Origin: Rhodosorus marinus
Taxonomy: Eukaryota > Rhodophyta > Stylonematophyceae > Stylonematales > Stylonemataceae
DNA length: 64,000 nt
Direction: 5' to 3'
NCBI GenBank assembly: GCA_029953675.1
Contig: JAMWBK010000002.1
Span: 2,542,001-2,606,000, forward strand
This document shows positions 22,772 through 33,538 of the stretch, one piece after another (the first letter of the stretch is position 1; the number at the start of each line of letters is the position of its first letter). The notes below the pieces were generated by a model. The model made no database searches. It was not told where the DNA came from and saw only the letters and a program-made list of their open reading frames with translations. A program made the translations under genes and the position numbers.

Positions 22772-23209
22772 ATGGAGCCCCAGACAGTATCTGAGAGTTA
22801 TCAGGTCAGGCTACGTGCCTCAATGCATGCCAATGCGTTCGTGCTCGTGGTTCTCGCAGTGCACTTGCTCTCTTGGGGGGATGATGTTTCGAAGGCGCAC
22901 GCTGCAGAGCGGTTTGTGATCACCACGGCGGTCGATATTATTCTATTTCTCTGGGCGGCGTGGCTCTTCCGAGCAGCGTCGCTGGAGCCGATTCCTTATC
23001 AAGAGGCTGTGTCGTTGGCAGCCGCGAATATTGTTTGCGCAGTGGTGAACTCTCTGTTCGTTGTGACAAATCCGTTCAAGTTCTATCGGCTCAAGACGTG
23101 GGGTATAGTTTTGTTCTCTGCGCTTGGCACTCAAGGGCTGTGCTTCGGAGTCCTGCAATACTACCTCTTGAGAAATGATGTATTCCGTTATACAGCAATT
23201 CTTGTTTGA
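22772..23209 (+). CDS. Hypothetical four-helix membrane protein
   Basis: I do not recognise the family. A single uninterrupted frame of 145 residues starts at ATG 22772 and ends at TGA 23207-23209. Four hydrophobic stretches are visible at about residues 20-34, 48-67, 79-98 and 108-130. They are separated by short polar loops such as WGDDVSKAHAAER and FRAASLEPIPYQE. The loop before the last helix is basic (FKFYRLK). No signal peptide or catalytic motif stands out. An AG directly precedes the ATG, so a spliced upstream exon is possible. The gene converges on COQ7, with about 190 nt between stop codons. Confidence 0.55.
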   Translation: MEPQTVSESYQVRLRASMHANAFVLVVLAVHLLSWGDDVSKAHAAERFVITTAVDIILFLWAAWLFRAASLEPIPYQEAVSLAAANIVCAVVNSLFVVTNPFKFYRLKTWGIVLFSALGTQGLCFGVLQYYLLRNDVFRYTAILV

Positions 23210-23402
23210 GCCTGTATCGATCCAGACTCAGGATAAAGCTTGATGTCTCGTGTGCTCCAGGGCACTTGGGTAGAGTCGCGAGGAGCTAGCGAGGAGCTAG
23301 TTTAGCCTGAACAAACCCACTGACAAATTCGACCCCATGTAGAGCGATTGATATATTGTTACACCGCTTAAACACGCTAGAGAAGCCTAACTATTCTATG
23401 AG

Positions 23403-24195
23403 CTATACACGTTCTGAAATATAAATAGCTGCATGGCAACCTGCCTTAATAACCTGAGACATAGCCTTGTACATTGGCGCCATTTCCGCATCAAACTCAA
23501 TCCCGATGTCCTTGTGCTCGAGCTCCTCATCGCGAAACTTCTTGATCATCTCTCTTAATGGCTCCTCCTTCTCAAATCCCTTTTCATGAAGCTGTCGGAT
23601 CTGGTCGTTGTAATGTTCAGCAATCACCTACATAAGCATTTTCATGTTAGAAGCTCAAACAAAGTCTGAAACTACCGCCGGTTAATCCACGGTTGATTTT
23701 GAACACAGGACATATAGGATACCTCTTCAACGGCAACAGTGCAAGCCATAGCGGCTTCCTTTCCCACGAGGGCGGAGCCAAACCCCAGTGCATAGCCTGC
23801 AACCCTCCACACGGGCATCATAGCCGTCGGCCTGACGCGTCTTTCCGATATCAAGCGGTTGAAAGCGTTGAGATGCTTTTTCTCCTGCTCGGCCATCTCC
23901 TGAAATTGAGCACAGGGAAGTCTTCTGCCTGGTCAAACAACGATGCCTTCTCTTTGCCCTTGGAAACTAGAAAACTTCCATGGTCGCAAACCTCAATCAC
24001 GGGTTCGAGGGAAGTGCCCCGGAAAATCGCGAGTTGGCCGGCGTAAATTTGTCGTGCACCAAGCTCGCCAGCATGGTCTACCCGAATCATTTTGTCGAGC
24101 ACGGCCTTGCTCTCTTTATCAGCGAACAGAGGCGAGTTTTGCTTCCATTTTGGGGAGCTACTCATATACCTTACAAAAGTTCGCCTGCTCATCAT
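23403..24195 (-). CDS. COQ7: 5-demethoxyubiquinone hydroxylase (COQ7/CLK-1), mitochondrial
   Basis: Di-iron hydroxylase of the penultimate step of ubiquinone synthesis, acting on the matrix face of the inner membrane within the CoQ synthome. Three exons on minus: 24195-23992, 23899-23723, 23627-23403, all phase 0, giving 201 residues. The N terminus MMSRRTFVRYMSSSPKWKQ is a good mitochondrial presequence. The duplicated ferritin-like core is clear: IRVDHAGELGARQIYAGQ (first iron-ligand Glu), EMAEQEKKHLNAFN (ExxH), the hydrophobic GYALGFGSALVGKEAAM, CTVAVEE|VIAEHYNDQ, and FRDEELEHKDIG (second ExxH). The C terminus GCHAAIYISERV matches the family end. All expected iron ligands are present, so the enzyme looks functional. 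COQ4 lies about 4 kb away. Confidence 0.95.
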
Positions 24196-25415
24196 TTGTT
24201 TCCAGTACCTTTCTGTCCAAGATTTTAACGGCCAAATCCTATCTACGAGTTCTGTACCCCTCCATCTCGTCCTGGATGCAATCTCTTCAACGCAGACTCC
24301 ACCTCACAGGTTTGCGTTCAAGCCATCAGCGGAGAACGATTCACGCGAGAGGGGCCATCAGAGCACGTCAAAAAGGGGAAACGTCCTTCGAACTCTTGGC
24401 TCCCGGGTGTTCATACATAGCCTTTGATTCATCATCTCAGGCGAAGCCCAATGGATTCCAAAGCGGAGGAAACCTGAGGAAGTCCACGATCGCCAAAAGG
24501 AACCGTTCAAGGTGGGGGATCCACCTGGAAGGCTTATCGGATGTCGTCGGAAGGCTGTTTAATACCTCGCTTTGAAGCGTTTGCGCAGCGTCATCTAGAC
24601 GAGAGCCCGGTCTTGAACACAACCCCAAACGTCTCGAACAAACTTCACTAAAACCCCTCCAGCAACATCGCCCTACACACCCTACCCCCCAAAACATCAA
24701 ACAAAAACCACCTCGAACCTTTCTAACGGAAAAAAACACTCATTTTCCATCACCCAAATTCCCTCTCCTCCCCCTCTTTACGTTGCAAGTCCATCTTAAT
24801 CGTTTCACCCTCGGCAATAGTCGATATTTCATACACCATTCAATAAAATCTCCCCTGAATCTAATTTCAGCTTCAGGGTGATAAACTCTTCAAAAAAGTT
24901 ATGACTATTCATGACAGCTGCCTTTTTATATTAGTTCCCAATCTAAGATTGACAGGTGATTGTCTCTTCGGTTTTTGAGGCTTTCTTTTTTTCAGGTATC
25001 ATGGGCCGCGATCGATGGATTCGATCTTGGCCATATAAAAGTAATTAAAACTTTGGAAAAATCTTGGGAACAGCTCTCCACGCACGGTGGCGTTGGGAAT
25101 CGAGTTTTTTTGGTGGGGTTTTTTGCGGAGAGGGAAGATGGGGCGAGTCGCGTTGCGGTGGGTGGGATTACATATTTTTGGGATTTCTCTCTCGCGCGCG
25201 TGTGTGTGTGTGTTCCATTTGTAATTGGTTTGGTTTGTGAAGAGAGCCGATTTCATCGAAACCTTTGTTTCATTCGCTACCCCCTGTTCTAGTTGAGAAA
25301 ATTTTTTGGGGGGGGGGGCGGGGTGGGGGTTACGAGGGGGTAGGGGTGGGGGTGGTGGGGTTTTGGCTTGGAGGCTACGGAAGATCCCTTGGGGACAAAA
25401 GAGAACGGAAAGACT
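24196..25415. other. Spacer upstream of COQ7 and plastid E2
   Basis: Divergent promoter region. Frames on both strands between 24240 and 24740 are not recognisable. A dense G-tract cluster lies at 25306-25362, just before the E2 start, and (TG)n-like sequence at 25197-25212. Confidence 0.45.
25306..25362 (+). promoter_or_regulatory. G-quadruplex-prone tract upstream of plastid E2
   Basis: At least seven runs of four or more G lie within about 55 nt on the plus strand, ending about 55 nt before the E2 ATG. The composition meets the usual G-quadruplex rule (four G-runs with short loops) several times over. If transcribed it would lie in the 5' leader. Confidence 0.5.
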
Positions 25416-28020
25416 ATGGAGCGCTCTGCTGCTTTTACGACGTCTGTGATTTCGGTTCGGAATGTCTCGGCCGGGGGTTTCGTGGCTCGGGCGGGGGGGT
25501 TTCGCTCCGTTCGATGCTCCCGACGCGTTTTTTCGAAGGTGAGGATGGATGTCAAGTTTGCGGATGAGGAGACCAAGCTGGAGGTGAAGACGAGGGATGT
25601 TTTCATGCCAGCACTTAGCTCCACGATGACCGAGGGGCGTATCGTCCAATGGTTGAAGCAGCCTGGAGATTTTGTGGATGTTGGAGAGATTATTATGGTC
25701 GTTGAGAGCGATAAGGCGGATATGGATGTGGAGTCCTTCGAAAAAGGTGACTACACACTTTCTGCAGACTCATCTGCGGATTCTGAGGTTAACTGATAAA
25801 TATCATCGCATAGGCTATCTTGCTCAGATCCTGACAGCCGAGGGTGAGAGTGCTGGCGTGGGGGCTACAGTTGCACTGCTAGCAGAGACTGAGGAGGATA
25901 TTCAGAAGGTAGGGAATTAATGTATGTATTCTTGAGTCCGCAGTCTGGATTCCAAGTTCTAATCAGAGTGATGTGTCCGACTCGCACAGGTCATCGACTG
26001 TGGTACAGAGTGCATTGTGCCGGGCTCAAATCATCGACATGATGGAACTACGGTTGTCGATCTTGACCATCAAGAAAGTGCATCCGCTGAACCCGCCGCA
26101 CCGGCGGCACCAGCTGCTCCCGCAGCTGAGAAGCCCAAAAATGTTAAGGAGGTCTTTATGCCGGCGCTTAGCTCGACTATGACGGAAGGAAAGGTTGTTC
26201 AATGGCTCAAGAAGGAAGGTGAAAAGATCGCAGTTGGAGAAAGTGTCATGGTAGTCGAGAGCGATAAGGCGGATATGGATGTCGAATCGTTTGAAGAAGG
26301 AATCGTCGCGCATATTATGGTTGATGAGGGTGACTCCACGAATGTAAGGAACTTCCGAGACCTTTGATTTCCGCTGCTCCTCTGTCCTTATCTGGCAACC
26401 CAACCCGTGCGTCAAAGTAAGCTAAGGATTCCCAACAATTCTTCTCTTACTACAGGTTGGAGAAGTTGTAGCTTATCTTGCCCCGTCAGAAGCGGAAGCT
26501 AGCGCCGTAAAGAGCTGGGCATCATCTCTCGGTAGTGGCCCGACGTCGGCTCCCGCTTCAGCTCCCGCGGTATCTGCGGAGGCCGCTGCTGCGAAGCCTG
26601 CAGCACCTGCGGCAGCGCCAGCCAGCTCTGCTTCGGTATTGAACCAGCTCCAGATCGTGTCACACTGTATGGACAAGGTGCCCATGGTTCTGATTACAAC
26701 TCCCCGTTTCCCGTAGGTCGTAAATGAAGGGCGGGTTGTGGCATCGCCCTATGCTAGGAAACTCGCAGCTGAGAACGGAATTGACCTCAAATTCGTGCAA
26801 GGGACTGGGCCAGGAAGGAGAATTATTGCTGAGGATGTAGAGGCGGCCAAGTCATCCGGAGCCGCAGCGGCGCCTGCCGAGGCGCCTGCTTACAAGTCCT
26901 CCAAGGTCTATGCTACTCCTGACGCGAAGAAGGTCGCTAAAGCAGAAAAGATTAACCTGGACAACGTTACAGGAACTGGCAACTTTGGTCGTATCACGGC
27001 TGTTGATGTCCTCAAGGCTGCTGGCAAAGCACCGGTGAGTGGGCGTGCAAGTAGAATTCTGCGGCGGCTCAGAAAAAGTCAGTGTGCGAGGGTTCGTTCT
27101 AATTTGAATCACGTTGCTCCCGTTAGGTCCAGAAAGAGGCCCGCGCAGAAGAGAAGGCTCCGGCGGCGAAGAAGAAGGGAAAGAGCGATGGGCCAGCAGA
27201 AGTTCTGGATGGTGCAGTTCCGATGACTGCGATGCAGAAGGGAATCGCGAAGAACATGATGGCGACTCTCGGAGTACCCGTCTACTCCGTTTCTTACGAA
27301 ATTAACACTACAGCCTTCGATGAGCTGTATGCGAAAGTGAAAGCAAAGGGAGTTACGACATCTTCCCTCCTGGCGAAGGCGGTCGGGCATGTCCTAAAGG
27401 ATCATCAGATCTTGAACGCGCGATACGAAGAAGGTGATACTCATATCTACAAGAAGGCTGCCGATATTGGCGTTGCTGTGGCAACCAAGGGAGGTAAGCT
27501 GTGCATCGGACGTGGCAGAGCTTATCTGTCGTGGGTCTTAATCTCCTCGTTTCCTTGCTTGCTAGGACTGGTAACACCCGTTCTGAGGAATTGCGCGGAA
27601 ACCGATATCTACAGTTTGTCCCGCTCGTGGAAGGTGAGTTCCACTGCCACCATGCCTGTGCTCGAGTTCTCTACTAAGCTTACTTCGTTGTATTGCTTGC
27701 AGGAGCTGGTTCGAAAGGCGGTTGAGAAGAAACTCACCGGAGCTGACATGAGCAACGCGCACTTCTACATAAGCAACCTAGGCATGTTCGGTGTGGAGCA
27801 TTTCAATGCCATCCTCCCAAAGAACGCGGGAACGATCTTGGCCGTATCTGCCTCGAAACCGAAGGTCGTGCTGCAGAAGAACGGTCTTATTGGCGTCGAA
27901 AAGTTCATGAATGTCAATGCCACCTGCGATCATAGGGTGATTCAAGGAGCAGACTTGGCTGGCTTCCTCCGCGACCTTGCAGATTTCATAGAGAACAGTA
28001 TTGACGAAGTAATGTATTGA
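25416..28020 (+). CDS. LTA2: Dihydrolipoyl acetyltransferase, E2 of plastid pyruvate dehydrogenase
   Basis: Core of the plastid pyruvate dehydrogenase complex; transfers acetyl from lipoyl-lysine to CoA for fatty acid synthesis. Eight exons: 25416-25746, 25814-25908, 25990-26343, 26456-26635, 26717-27034, 27127-27493, 27566-27633, 27703-28020, all phase-consistent, giving 676 residues. An Arg/Ser/Val-rich transit peptide precedes lipoyl domain 1 (FMPALSSTMTEGRIVQWLK ... VVESDKADMDVESFE). A Pro/Ala linker leads to lipoyl domain 2 with the same motifs. Next come two subunit-binding domains in tandem: VASPYARKLAAENGIDL with GTGPGRRIIAEDVEAA, and YATPDAKKVAKAEKINL with GTGNFGRITAVDVLKAA. The catalytic domain begins VPMTAMQKGIAKNMM and holds YISNLGMFGVEHFNAI and the active-site motif CDHRVIQGADLAGFLRDL, the plastid/cyanobacterial form of HxxxDG. 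The two binding domains are unusual. Confidence 0.93.
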
Positions 28021-28154
28021 ATTGAGGCCCGCTGAAAAACAAAACTTTTCATGAACAAAACAGAACTTTGCTCGGTCACATTTATAAAAGAGAGAAAGCC
28101 TAAGAGTTACAAAGTCAAGAGAGTATGTGCAGAGAGTTTTAGGTATCTGAATAG

Positions 28155-29053
28155 CTACCGAAATTCTTCGCTGAGGGGGGCTTTGGTCAGCTTGAGATCT
28201 CCTCTCAGCTCGTCCAAGTCCTTCCCGAAGAGGGTCTCGTAGTGAACAGACAGGAGGTTTGCGCATTTTGCGCCTGCATCCAGTGCCCATGGAGTCAGGT
28301 CGTTTGCCAGGTGCAGCTGCTGAGGCGTACTGAGCCTAAATGAAGCGAACTAGAGCGAGAACAGCAGGTTTGTGGAGTGAGTGTCGAGGTACAGAGTATA
28401 GAATGTCTAGGAGAAAACAAAGAGCTAAGGGTTGTGGCTTTTGGCAAGGTGATACTTACGGAAGCTGAGAGTAGTGTACTAGGCAAACCAGTGTGCGCCC
28501 ATTCGAACCACTTTAGGGCTAGTTCGCCTAGAATTGATGGAGGAAGATCCACCAAGACATGCCAAAAGTCGTGGACTTGACGATACCTCTAGACAGATGG
28601 GAATTTTTCGGAGCCGGAATGTCATCGTTGGTGAGTGTGCGCTCGGCCATTTGGCACTCTTCACTGCATGCTATTAATTCTTACCAGCATCACATAAGCC
28701 AGGTCTTCACTCTCAACGAATCTAACAATGCTTCTATCATCCGGTGAGAAGTTCCTCTTCAGCATGAAGTCCGCGTACGCCGCACCGAAAGTACCCTCCG
28801 GACACTCCCGCTTCAACCTCTTTGGTGAGACCGTCTCAGACGATATGATCGCACGCTCTTTCAATAACAAGGACCCCTCCGCTGACGCCTCCATCCTCCG
28901 CAATAGCCGCTGCAACGCGGCCGATCCCGTCGTCTCCCCAAGCGCAGCCACAAGATCACCACGCGCTGGATTCCGCACCGCTAGCAGAGCAGATCCAATC
29001 GCAACAGATGCCCTGCCAAGCTGCGAAAGCGGCTGATATTGATGGTAACTCAT
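28155..29053 (-). CDS. COQ4: COQ4, ubiquinone biosynthesis protein
   Basis: Scaffold and proposed C1-decarboxylase/hydroxylase of the mitochondrial CoQ synthome. Three exons on minus: 29053-28685, 28588-28460, 28319-28155, giving 220 residues. The N-terminal part includes QLGRASVAIGSALLAVRNPARGDLVAALGE. The conserved core reads PEGTFGAAYADFM, NFSPDDRSIVRFVESEDLAYVML|RYRQVHDFWHVL. HDFWH is the zinc-binding signature. Then LPPSILGELALKWFEWAHTGLP, and a C-terminal block LANDLTPWALDAGAKCANLL with HYETLFGKDLDELR. The last acceptor (CAG ending 28320) was chosen because it alone keeps phase with the conserved LTPWAL block. No long presequence is seen. The gene converges on the E2 gene, with 134 nt between stops. 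Confidence 0.92.
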
Positions 29054-29775
29054 GAATGCTCCAAGAAACTCACCCCACTCAGAACCCTACCTTGCCCAAA
29101 CCCAGCTCAGTCAAATGCCGTTCACCCTTTCCGTTTACGAAAGGAAGTCAGCCGTTGATCGTTTTATACAGATATTTAAGAGTCACTTCCAACGTTCAGT
29201 CTATTTTACCATAATGATTGCACATCTCTATGAAAAAGAAAGTAATTATTGTTCAGTCTCTTTAAAAGACTGAATTATATCTGACACTTTTCTGCTGACA
29301 TGGATTGGCGTACGGTGTGGACTTCTGTCCCCGGTTGAGGCCTTACAAGGGCGACGCGCTCATTTAGAAAGCAAGACCCCACGAAAAGCGTGACGCCAAC
29401 ACAACAATGCTCTGTACCTCTGTACTAGTACCACTCAGGGCAACGGTACCCGAAGGGCATCGACTGGTCTGGTGTTACACTTTGCTTCCCATGGCCTGCT
29501 GCTTCCTGTCAGATTACAATAGGAAAAGATTCGTACGGGGGGTAGGTTGAGCACCTACCCTCCTCTGCCAGAACGAACCCTGGATTAGCCGAGCCCTACT
29601 CCAAATGAATCCTAATCAGCGCCACTGTATATAGCAGCTGGCTATGCTGCTGGGCAGTTGTTAAGATGGACTGATCGCTCTGATTTTGGGACAACGTAAA
29701 GATTCCGGTTCTGAGCTTCTTTGGTCTCTGAGTTTTTAATATATTGCGACCCGTCTGATCGCTCTGTAGCTCCAG
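29054..29775. other. Divergent spacer between COQ4 and ribokinase
   Basis: 0.7 kb containing two promoters. No ORF of note. Confidence 0.5.
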
Positions 29776-31001
29776 ATGAGTCGTCAAGAATGGATTCTTG
29801 TAGTTGGATCGTCGAATGTTGACCAGATCGTGAGGACTGATCGGCTCCCGAACCGTGGTGAGACCGTGCTAGGGGATGATCTGACGATCTTGGTCGGTGG
29901 AAAGGGAGCAAATCAGGCTGTGGCTGCAGCGCGGCTGAGCACGTGTGTTGTCGGATTCGTAAGTAGTGTTGGAAACGATCCGCATGCTAGCCGGGTGAAG
30001 TCTGCGTTAGAATCTGAGAATGTCTCCTGCAGGTAAGCTGTTGACGACGCGGTGATTCTTTAGAAGGGGCTACTTGTTGATGTTCTGTTTGTTGAACGTG
30101 TTGTTGATGGGACCTACCAAGGTTTATTGTCGACGAGATGAGACCCACGGGGACAGCCTTTATCAACGTGGACAAGACCACAGGAGACAACACTATAGTC
30201 GTTAGTGCAGGGGCGAACATGAGCGTCGAGTCCGAAAGTATATGCAAGGCTGTTGATCGCCTCACTGATCAGTACAGTTGCCCACCAAGAATAGCTCTCT
30301 TTCAACTAGAAATGCCAGTCAAGGTATGCGCTGAGGTTGCTCATAAGCTGAGGAAGTCGGGGTCTATGATCTTGCTCAACCCATCCCCAATTGGTCAGCT
30401 ATTCGAATACTTGGACATTTTGGATAACATCGACATTCTCATAGTAAACGAAGAAGAACTGCAGCAGCTGGCCTTGACAGGCTTCCAATTGGATACAAAG
30501 TAAGACCTCTTCGCCCATCTACATCAAAATGGCTTGCCTGATCTCTGAACTTGGAAAACAAAATCCGTTCCATTTTTTTCAGATTACGGTACAACCAGAA
30601 CATTGAGTTCGTTAAAGCGACTGTGAAAGCTGTTGAGAGTAAATTCGCCGGGAAGGTTTTTGCAACACTTGGATCGACAGGTGTCATTGTAGAGGACGCC
30701 TTAATAGACGCGTACAAGCCCGAAACTGTTTGCGATACTGTCGGAGCTGGGGACTGCTTTGCGGGAGCTGTCGCAGCCATCGTGTCTGAAAACGCGATTC
30801 AAGGAATTCCTCATGAGTAAGTGAACAAACTGTAATTCTTCTCTGGGCGTACGCAACCTTCGCCCTGAAGATCATCAACTTGTCTGCAGTTGGCAAGAAA
30901 TTGCTCGTTTTGCAACTACGGCCGCCGGCCTCTCAGTATCCAAAGCGGGCGCTCACACAGCACCACAACGTGAGGCGGTGGACGCTATTTTACGTTGCTG
31001 A
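29776..31001 (+). CDS. RBKS: Ribokinase (PfkB family)
   Basis: Phosphorylates D-ribose at O5 with ATP. Four exons: 29776-30032, 30122-30499, 30583-30816, 30890-31001, with all junctions in phase 2, giving 326 residues. The start ATG begins a typical ribokinase N terminus MSRQEWILVVGSSNVDQIV. PfkB signature 1 is GGKGANQAVAAARL. The ribose-lid region contains TGTAFINVDKTTGDNTIVV and the helix SAGANMSV. Mid-protein are LFQLEMPV, ILNPSP (as ILLNPSP) and IVNEEEL. Signature 2 and the catalytic base lie in DTVGAGDCFAGA (catalytic Asp in GAGD). The last exon carries FATTAAGLSVSKAGAHTAPQ, where ribokinases bind a potassium ion near the C terminus. No transit peptide is seen, so the product is likely cytosolic. 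Confidence 0.95.
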
Positions 31002-32715
31002 CAACCCCAAAATGCTAACTGACTCGTAGACAGCCTGTCAAAAAACGATGCGAGCAGAAGAACAGAATTTCCTCCAGATAATAACACCATCAGTCAGACA
31101 ACGCGCCCTACCTACACCGAAAAGTACGGACAAGAATAACAATACATTTCACAAAGCAAGGGAAAAAAAATTTTCCATGTTGCATATTGCCCATAAGCTC
31201 ATACAACCGTCGTCTTCATCGAAAAACCTGAATTCCTTGATGTAAAGGACGGTTTGCTGACACGATTTCAGCCCCATCTCCCTTCCCCCCCTTCCCCCGA
31301 AACGGCAAGTTTTTACTCCGCTAAGGTGCATCCATCGATCCCCCTAGTCGCCATGGCCGTTACAACCCCAACCGTTTCCTCTATTTTTTTTTCCATCAAT
31401 CACCACCTCCGATCGCGTTTTAGACGTATAAATTCGATTTATAAGACATTAATTATCAATACACATTGAAAAAATCACTTTTATTAAATATTAAAGTCAG
31501 AAAAAATAGTATGAGTTTGGCATGTTTTCGTCGACGTTATGGTCTGTTTTTATCTCACTCAACCAAAAACCAGACAAAAATATCCGATTCGAATTTTCCG
31601 TCTTTTTTGGCTTTCCCACACACCTCTCCTCCCCCCCCCTTCCAAACCAATTTGGAAGTGTGACGTTCCAGAAGTTAAAAGCTTCAAGATTTTCAAGTGG
31701 TCTGGGCCTTTCCCACCTATCAGCTCTTCCTTTTTTTTTTGGTAGGAACATCACTTTTCACGAACGGAAAGCGAGACAGCTGTCTGAAAATAGAGACTGA
31801 TATCAACAAAAAGTTATTTCATTATTATATAGCTCCAGTCTTTATAAACTATATTGACTGATAATCGTTTACGCATTGAAGCTGGCTATGCTGATGGTGA
31901 GCTTCGTGTGTACAATGGTACTGAATTATTTCTTTTCTTTTGATAAGGGGGAGAACGGGAAGGAATGGAAAAGATCCGTAGGATTCACACAAGGGGTGGG
32001 GAGAGCAAGTGTTGAGTGTCTGGAATCCTTGTATATATTATCTAAATTAAGTTGTATTTGGTTCTCCCTGTTCTGCAGAGGAGTGCTGGTATGGTCTGTC
32101 CATATTTAGTGGGATGGAGGGACGGGCCGGGAGAGAGAGAATGCAATATATATATATATATATATATAATTTTTTGCTGATTGAATTTACACGAAATTTC
32201 TGTCCTCCCGGCTGTTTTGAGCCAGAAACCTTGGGCCAAGAAAGAATGCCACTGTTCCTCGACTTACTTATGCCTCCGTAAGCTGCTGAAGAAAAGGGGG
32301 TAGAATCGATGGGCGTATCCTTCCTAAATACTGATAATTATTACTAAACTAAAGATTTATTGGGAGAGGATTTACATCAGGGGTGGGAAGGGCATGTCCT
32401 ACTTTTGCGTTTGGGGAATGAGTTTGAATTGTAGTAGAATTATGGATGGCTAGATATGGAAACAAAGCCGGAACACGGATGGGAGTTTTACTATTCGAGG
32501 AAACGGATAGATTCGGCAAAGCGGCAGCAGTAATATATTTGTTCATGGATGGAAAATTTCGGGGAAGGAGGGGGGGAGGGTGGGAGGGGATGGAAGACGG
32601 GAGAGTGAGGAAAGGGTTAGAGCGGAGGTTGGACGATTGAAGAAGAGAAGAGGAACCGATTGGGTTTGTGGGGAGTAGAGAAAGAAATTTTGTGCGAGAA
32701 GAGTGCGTGATGATA
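31002..32715. other. 1.7 kb spacer with low-complexity sequence
   Basis: AT-rich and C-rich alternating sequence, short T runs and a TA microsatellite at 32146-32169. No gene is supported. The region 32460-32640 is G/A-rich and directly precedes the polyproline gene. Confidence 0.5.
32146..32169. repeat. (AT)n microsatellite
   Basis: Twelve perfect AT dinucleotides in a row. Such a tract is expected to be length-polymorphic. Confidence 0.9.
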
Positions 32716-33144
32716 ATGGACGCACCACCACCGCCGCCACCACCGCCACCGCCACCGATGGCTGGAGGTGGACCACCTCCGCCGCCCCCGCCACCACCAC
32801 CTGCCGCGGGAGGTGGAGCGCCACCGCCGCCCCCGCCGCCGCCCCCAGCGGTTGAGGCACCAGCTCCACCGGCGGCGCCCCCACCAGCGCCAGTCGAGGT
32901 AGCTGCTCCTGCGGAGGTTGAGGCACCGGCTGTGGAAGCTCCTGAAGAGATTGCACTACCGGCAGTTGAAGCTCCAGCTGTGGAAGCTCCCGTGGAGGAG
33001 GCGCCCGTTGAGGCTCCCGCCAAGGTGGAGGCTCCCAAGCCTGAACCAACAAAGGAGAAGCCCAAGGTTGAAGCGAAGGCAGCACCAGCTCCTGCGGCTG
33101 AGGAGAAGAAGAAGGAGAAGAAGGGATGCTGCGTGATTTCATAA
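32716..33144 (+). CDS. Polyproline protein with polybasic CaaX C terminus
   Basis: I know of no named homologue. One uninterrupted frame of 142 residues from ATG 32716; an upstream in-frame ATG at 32668 would add 16. The N-terminal third is three proline runs of nine or more residues separated by Gly/Ala spacers (MAGGG, AAGGGA), typical profilin- or SH3/EVH1-binding sequence. The middle is a repeated acidic VEAPA module (about ten near-copies). The tail is Lys/Ala-rich (KPEPTKEKPKVEAKAAPAP) and ends EEKKKEKKGCCVIS. CVIS is a CaaX box (Ser last, favouring farnesylation), the Cys before it could be palmitoylated, and the Lys cluster supplies a polybasic patch, as at Ras tails. A lipid-anchored actin-regulating or scaffold role is inference. 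The 274-codon frame opposite it is an antisense by-product of the Pro/Ala codons. Confidence 0.7.
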   Translation: MDAPPPPPPPPPPPMAGGGPPPPPPPPPPAAGGGAPPPPPPPPPAVEAPAPPAAPPPAPVEVAAPAEVEAPAVEAPEEIALPAVEAPAVEAPVEEAPVEAPAKVEAPKPEPTKEKPKVEAKAAPAPAAEEKKKEKKGCCVIS

Positions 33145-33538
33145 GTTTTTGTGACTTGTGGGCTCTTCTCCATGCGAGTTGTTGGATGACTATGTCGGAG
33201 TCTTCAACATCAAAAGAGCCTAGGAGATCTTGATCGATCTTACCGAACGTGGTTTGGTGCATTTTTCGAGCGCCTACGCAAATTTTGGCTGCGAGGCCTA
33301 CGACCAGACTGGTCGAAGCTTCCAATTCTTTTTTTTTGATGATTTGTTGTCAACGTGGGCTCAGGATTGTCCTATTGTAACTCATACCGCAATAGTGTTT
33401 CATTAAATATGAAATTTTTGTCCATTTCGCCGTCCCAACTGGATTTAATACTTGGGAATGTTTGAGGAGCTAAAGTCGCGGTCTACAGCGTACCTTGAGC
33501 GCTGATCTTGGTCTTGGACATTGTGTCCATCGGGACTG

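Noticed and set aside
32349-33173. 274-codon minus-strand ORF opposite the polyproline gene
   Set aside because: It is the antisense of Pro/Ala/Val-rich codons and reads as Gly/Ala/Ser low complexity. The plus frame has an organised domain layout and a CaaX end.
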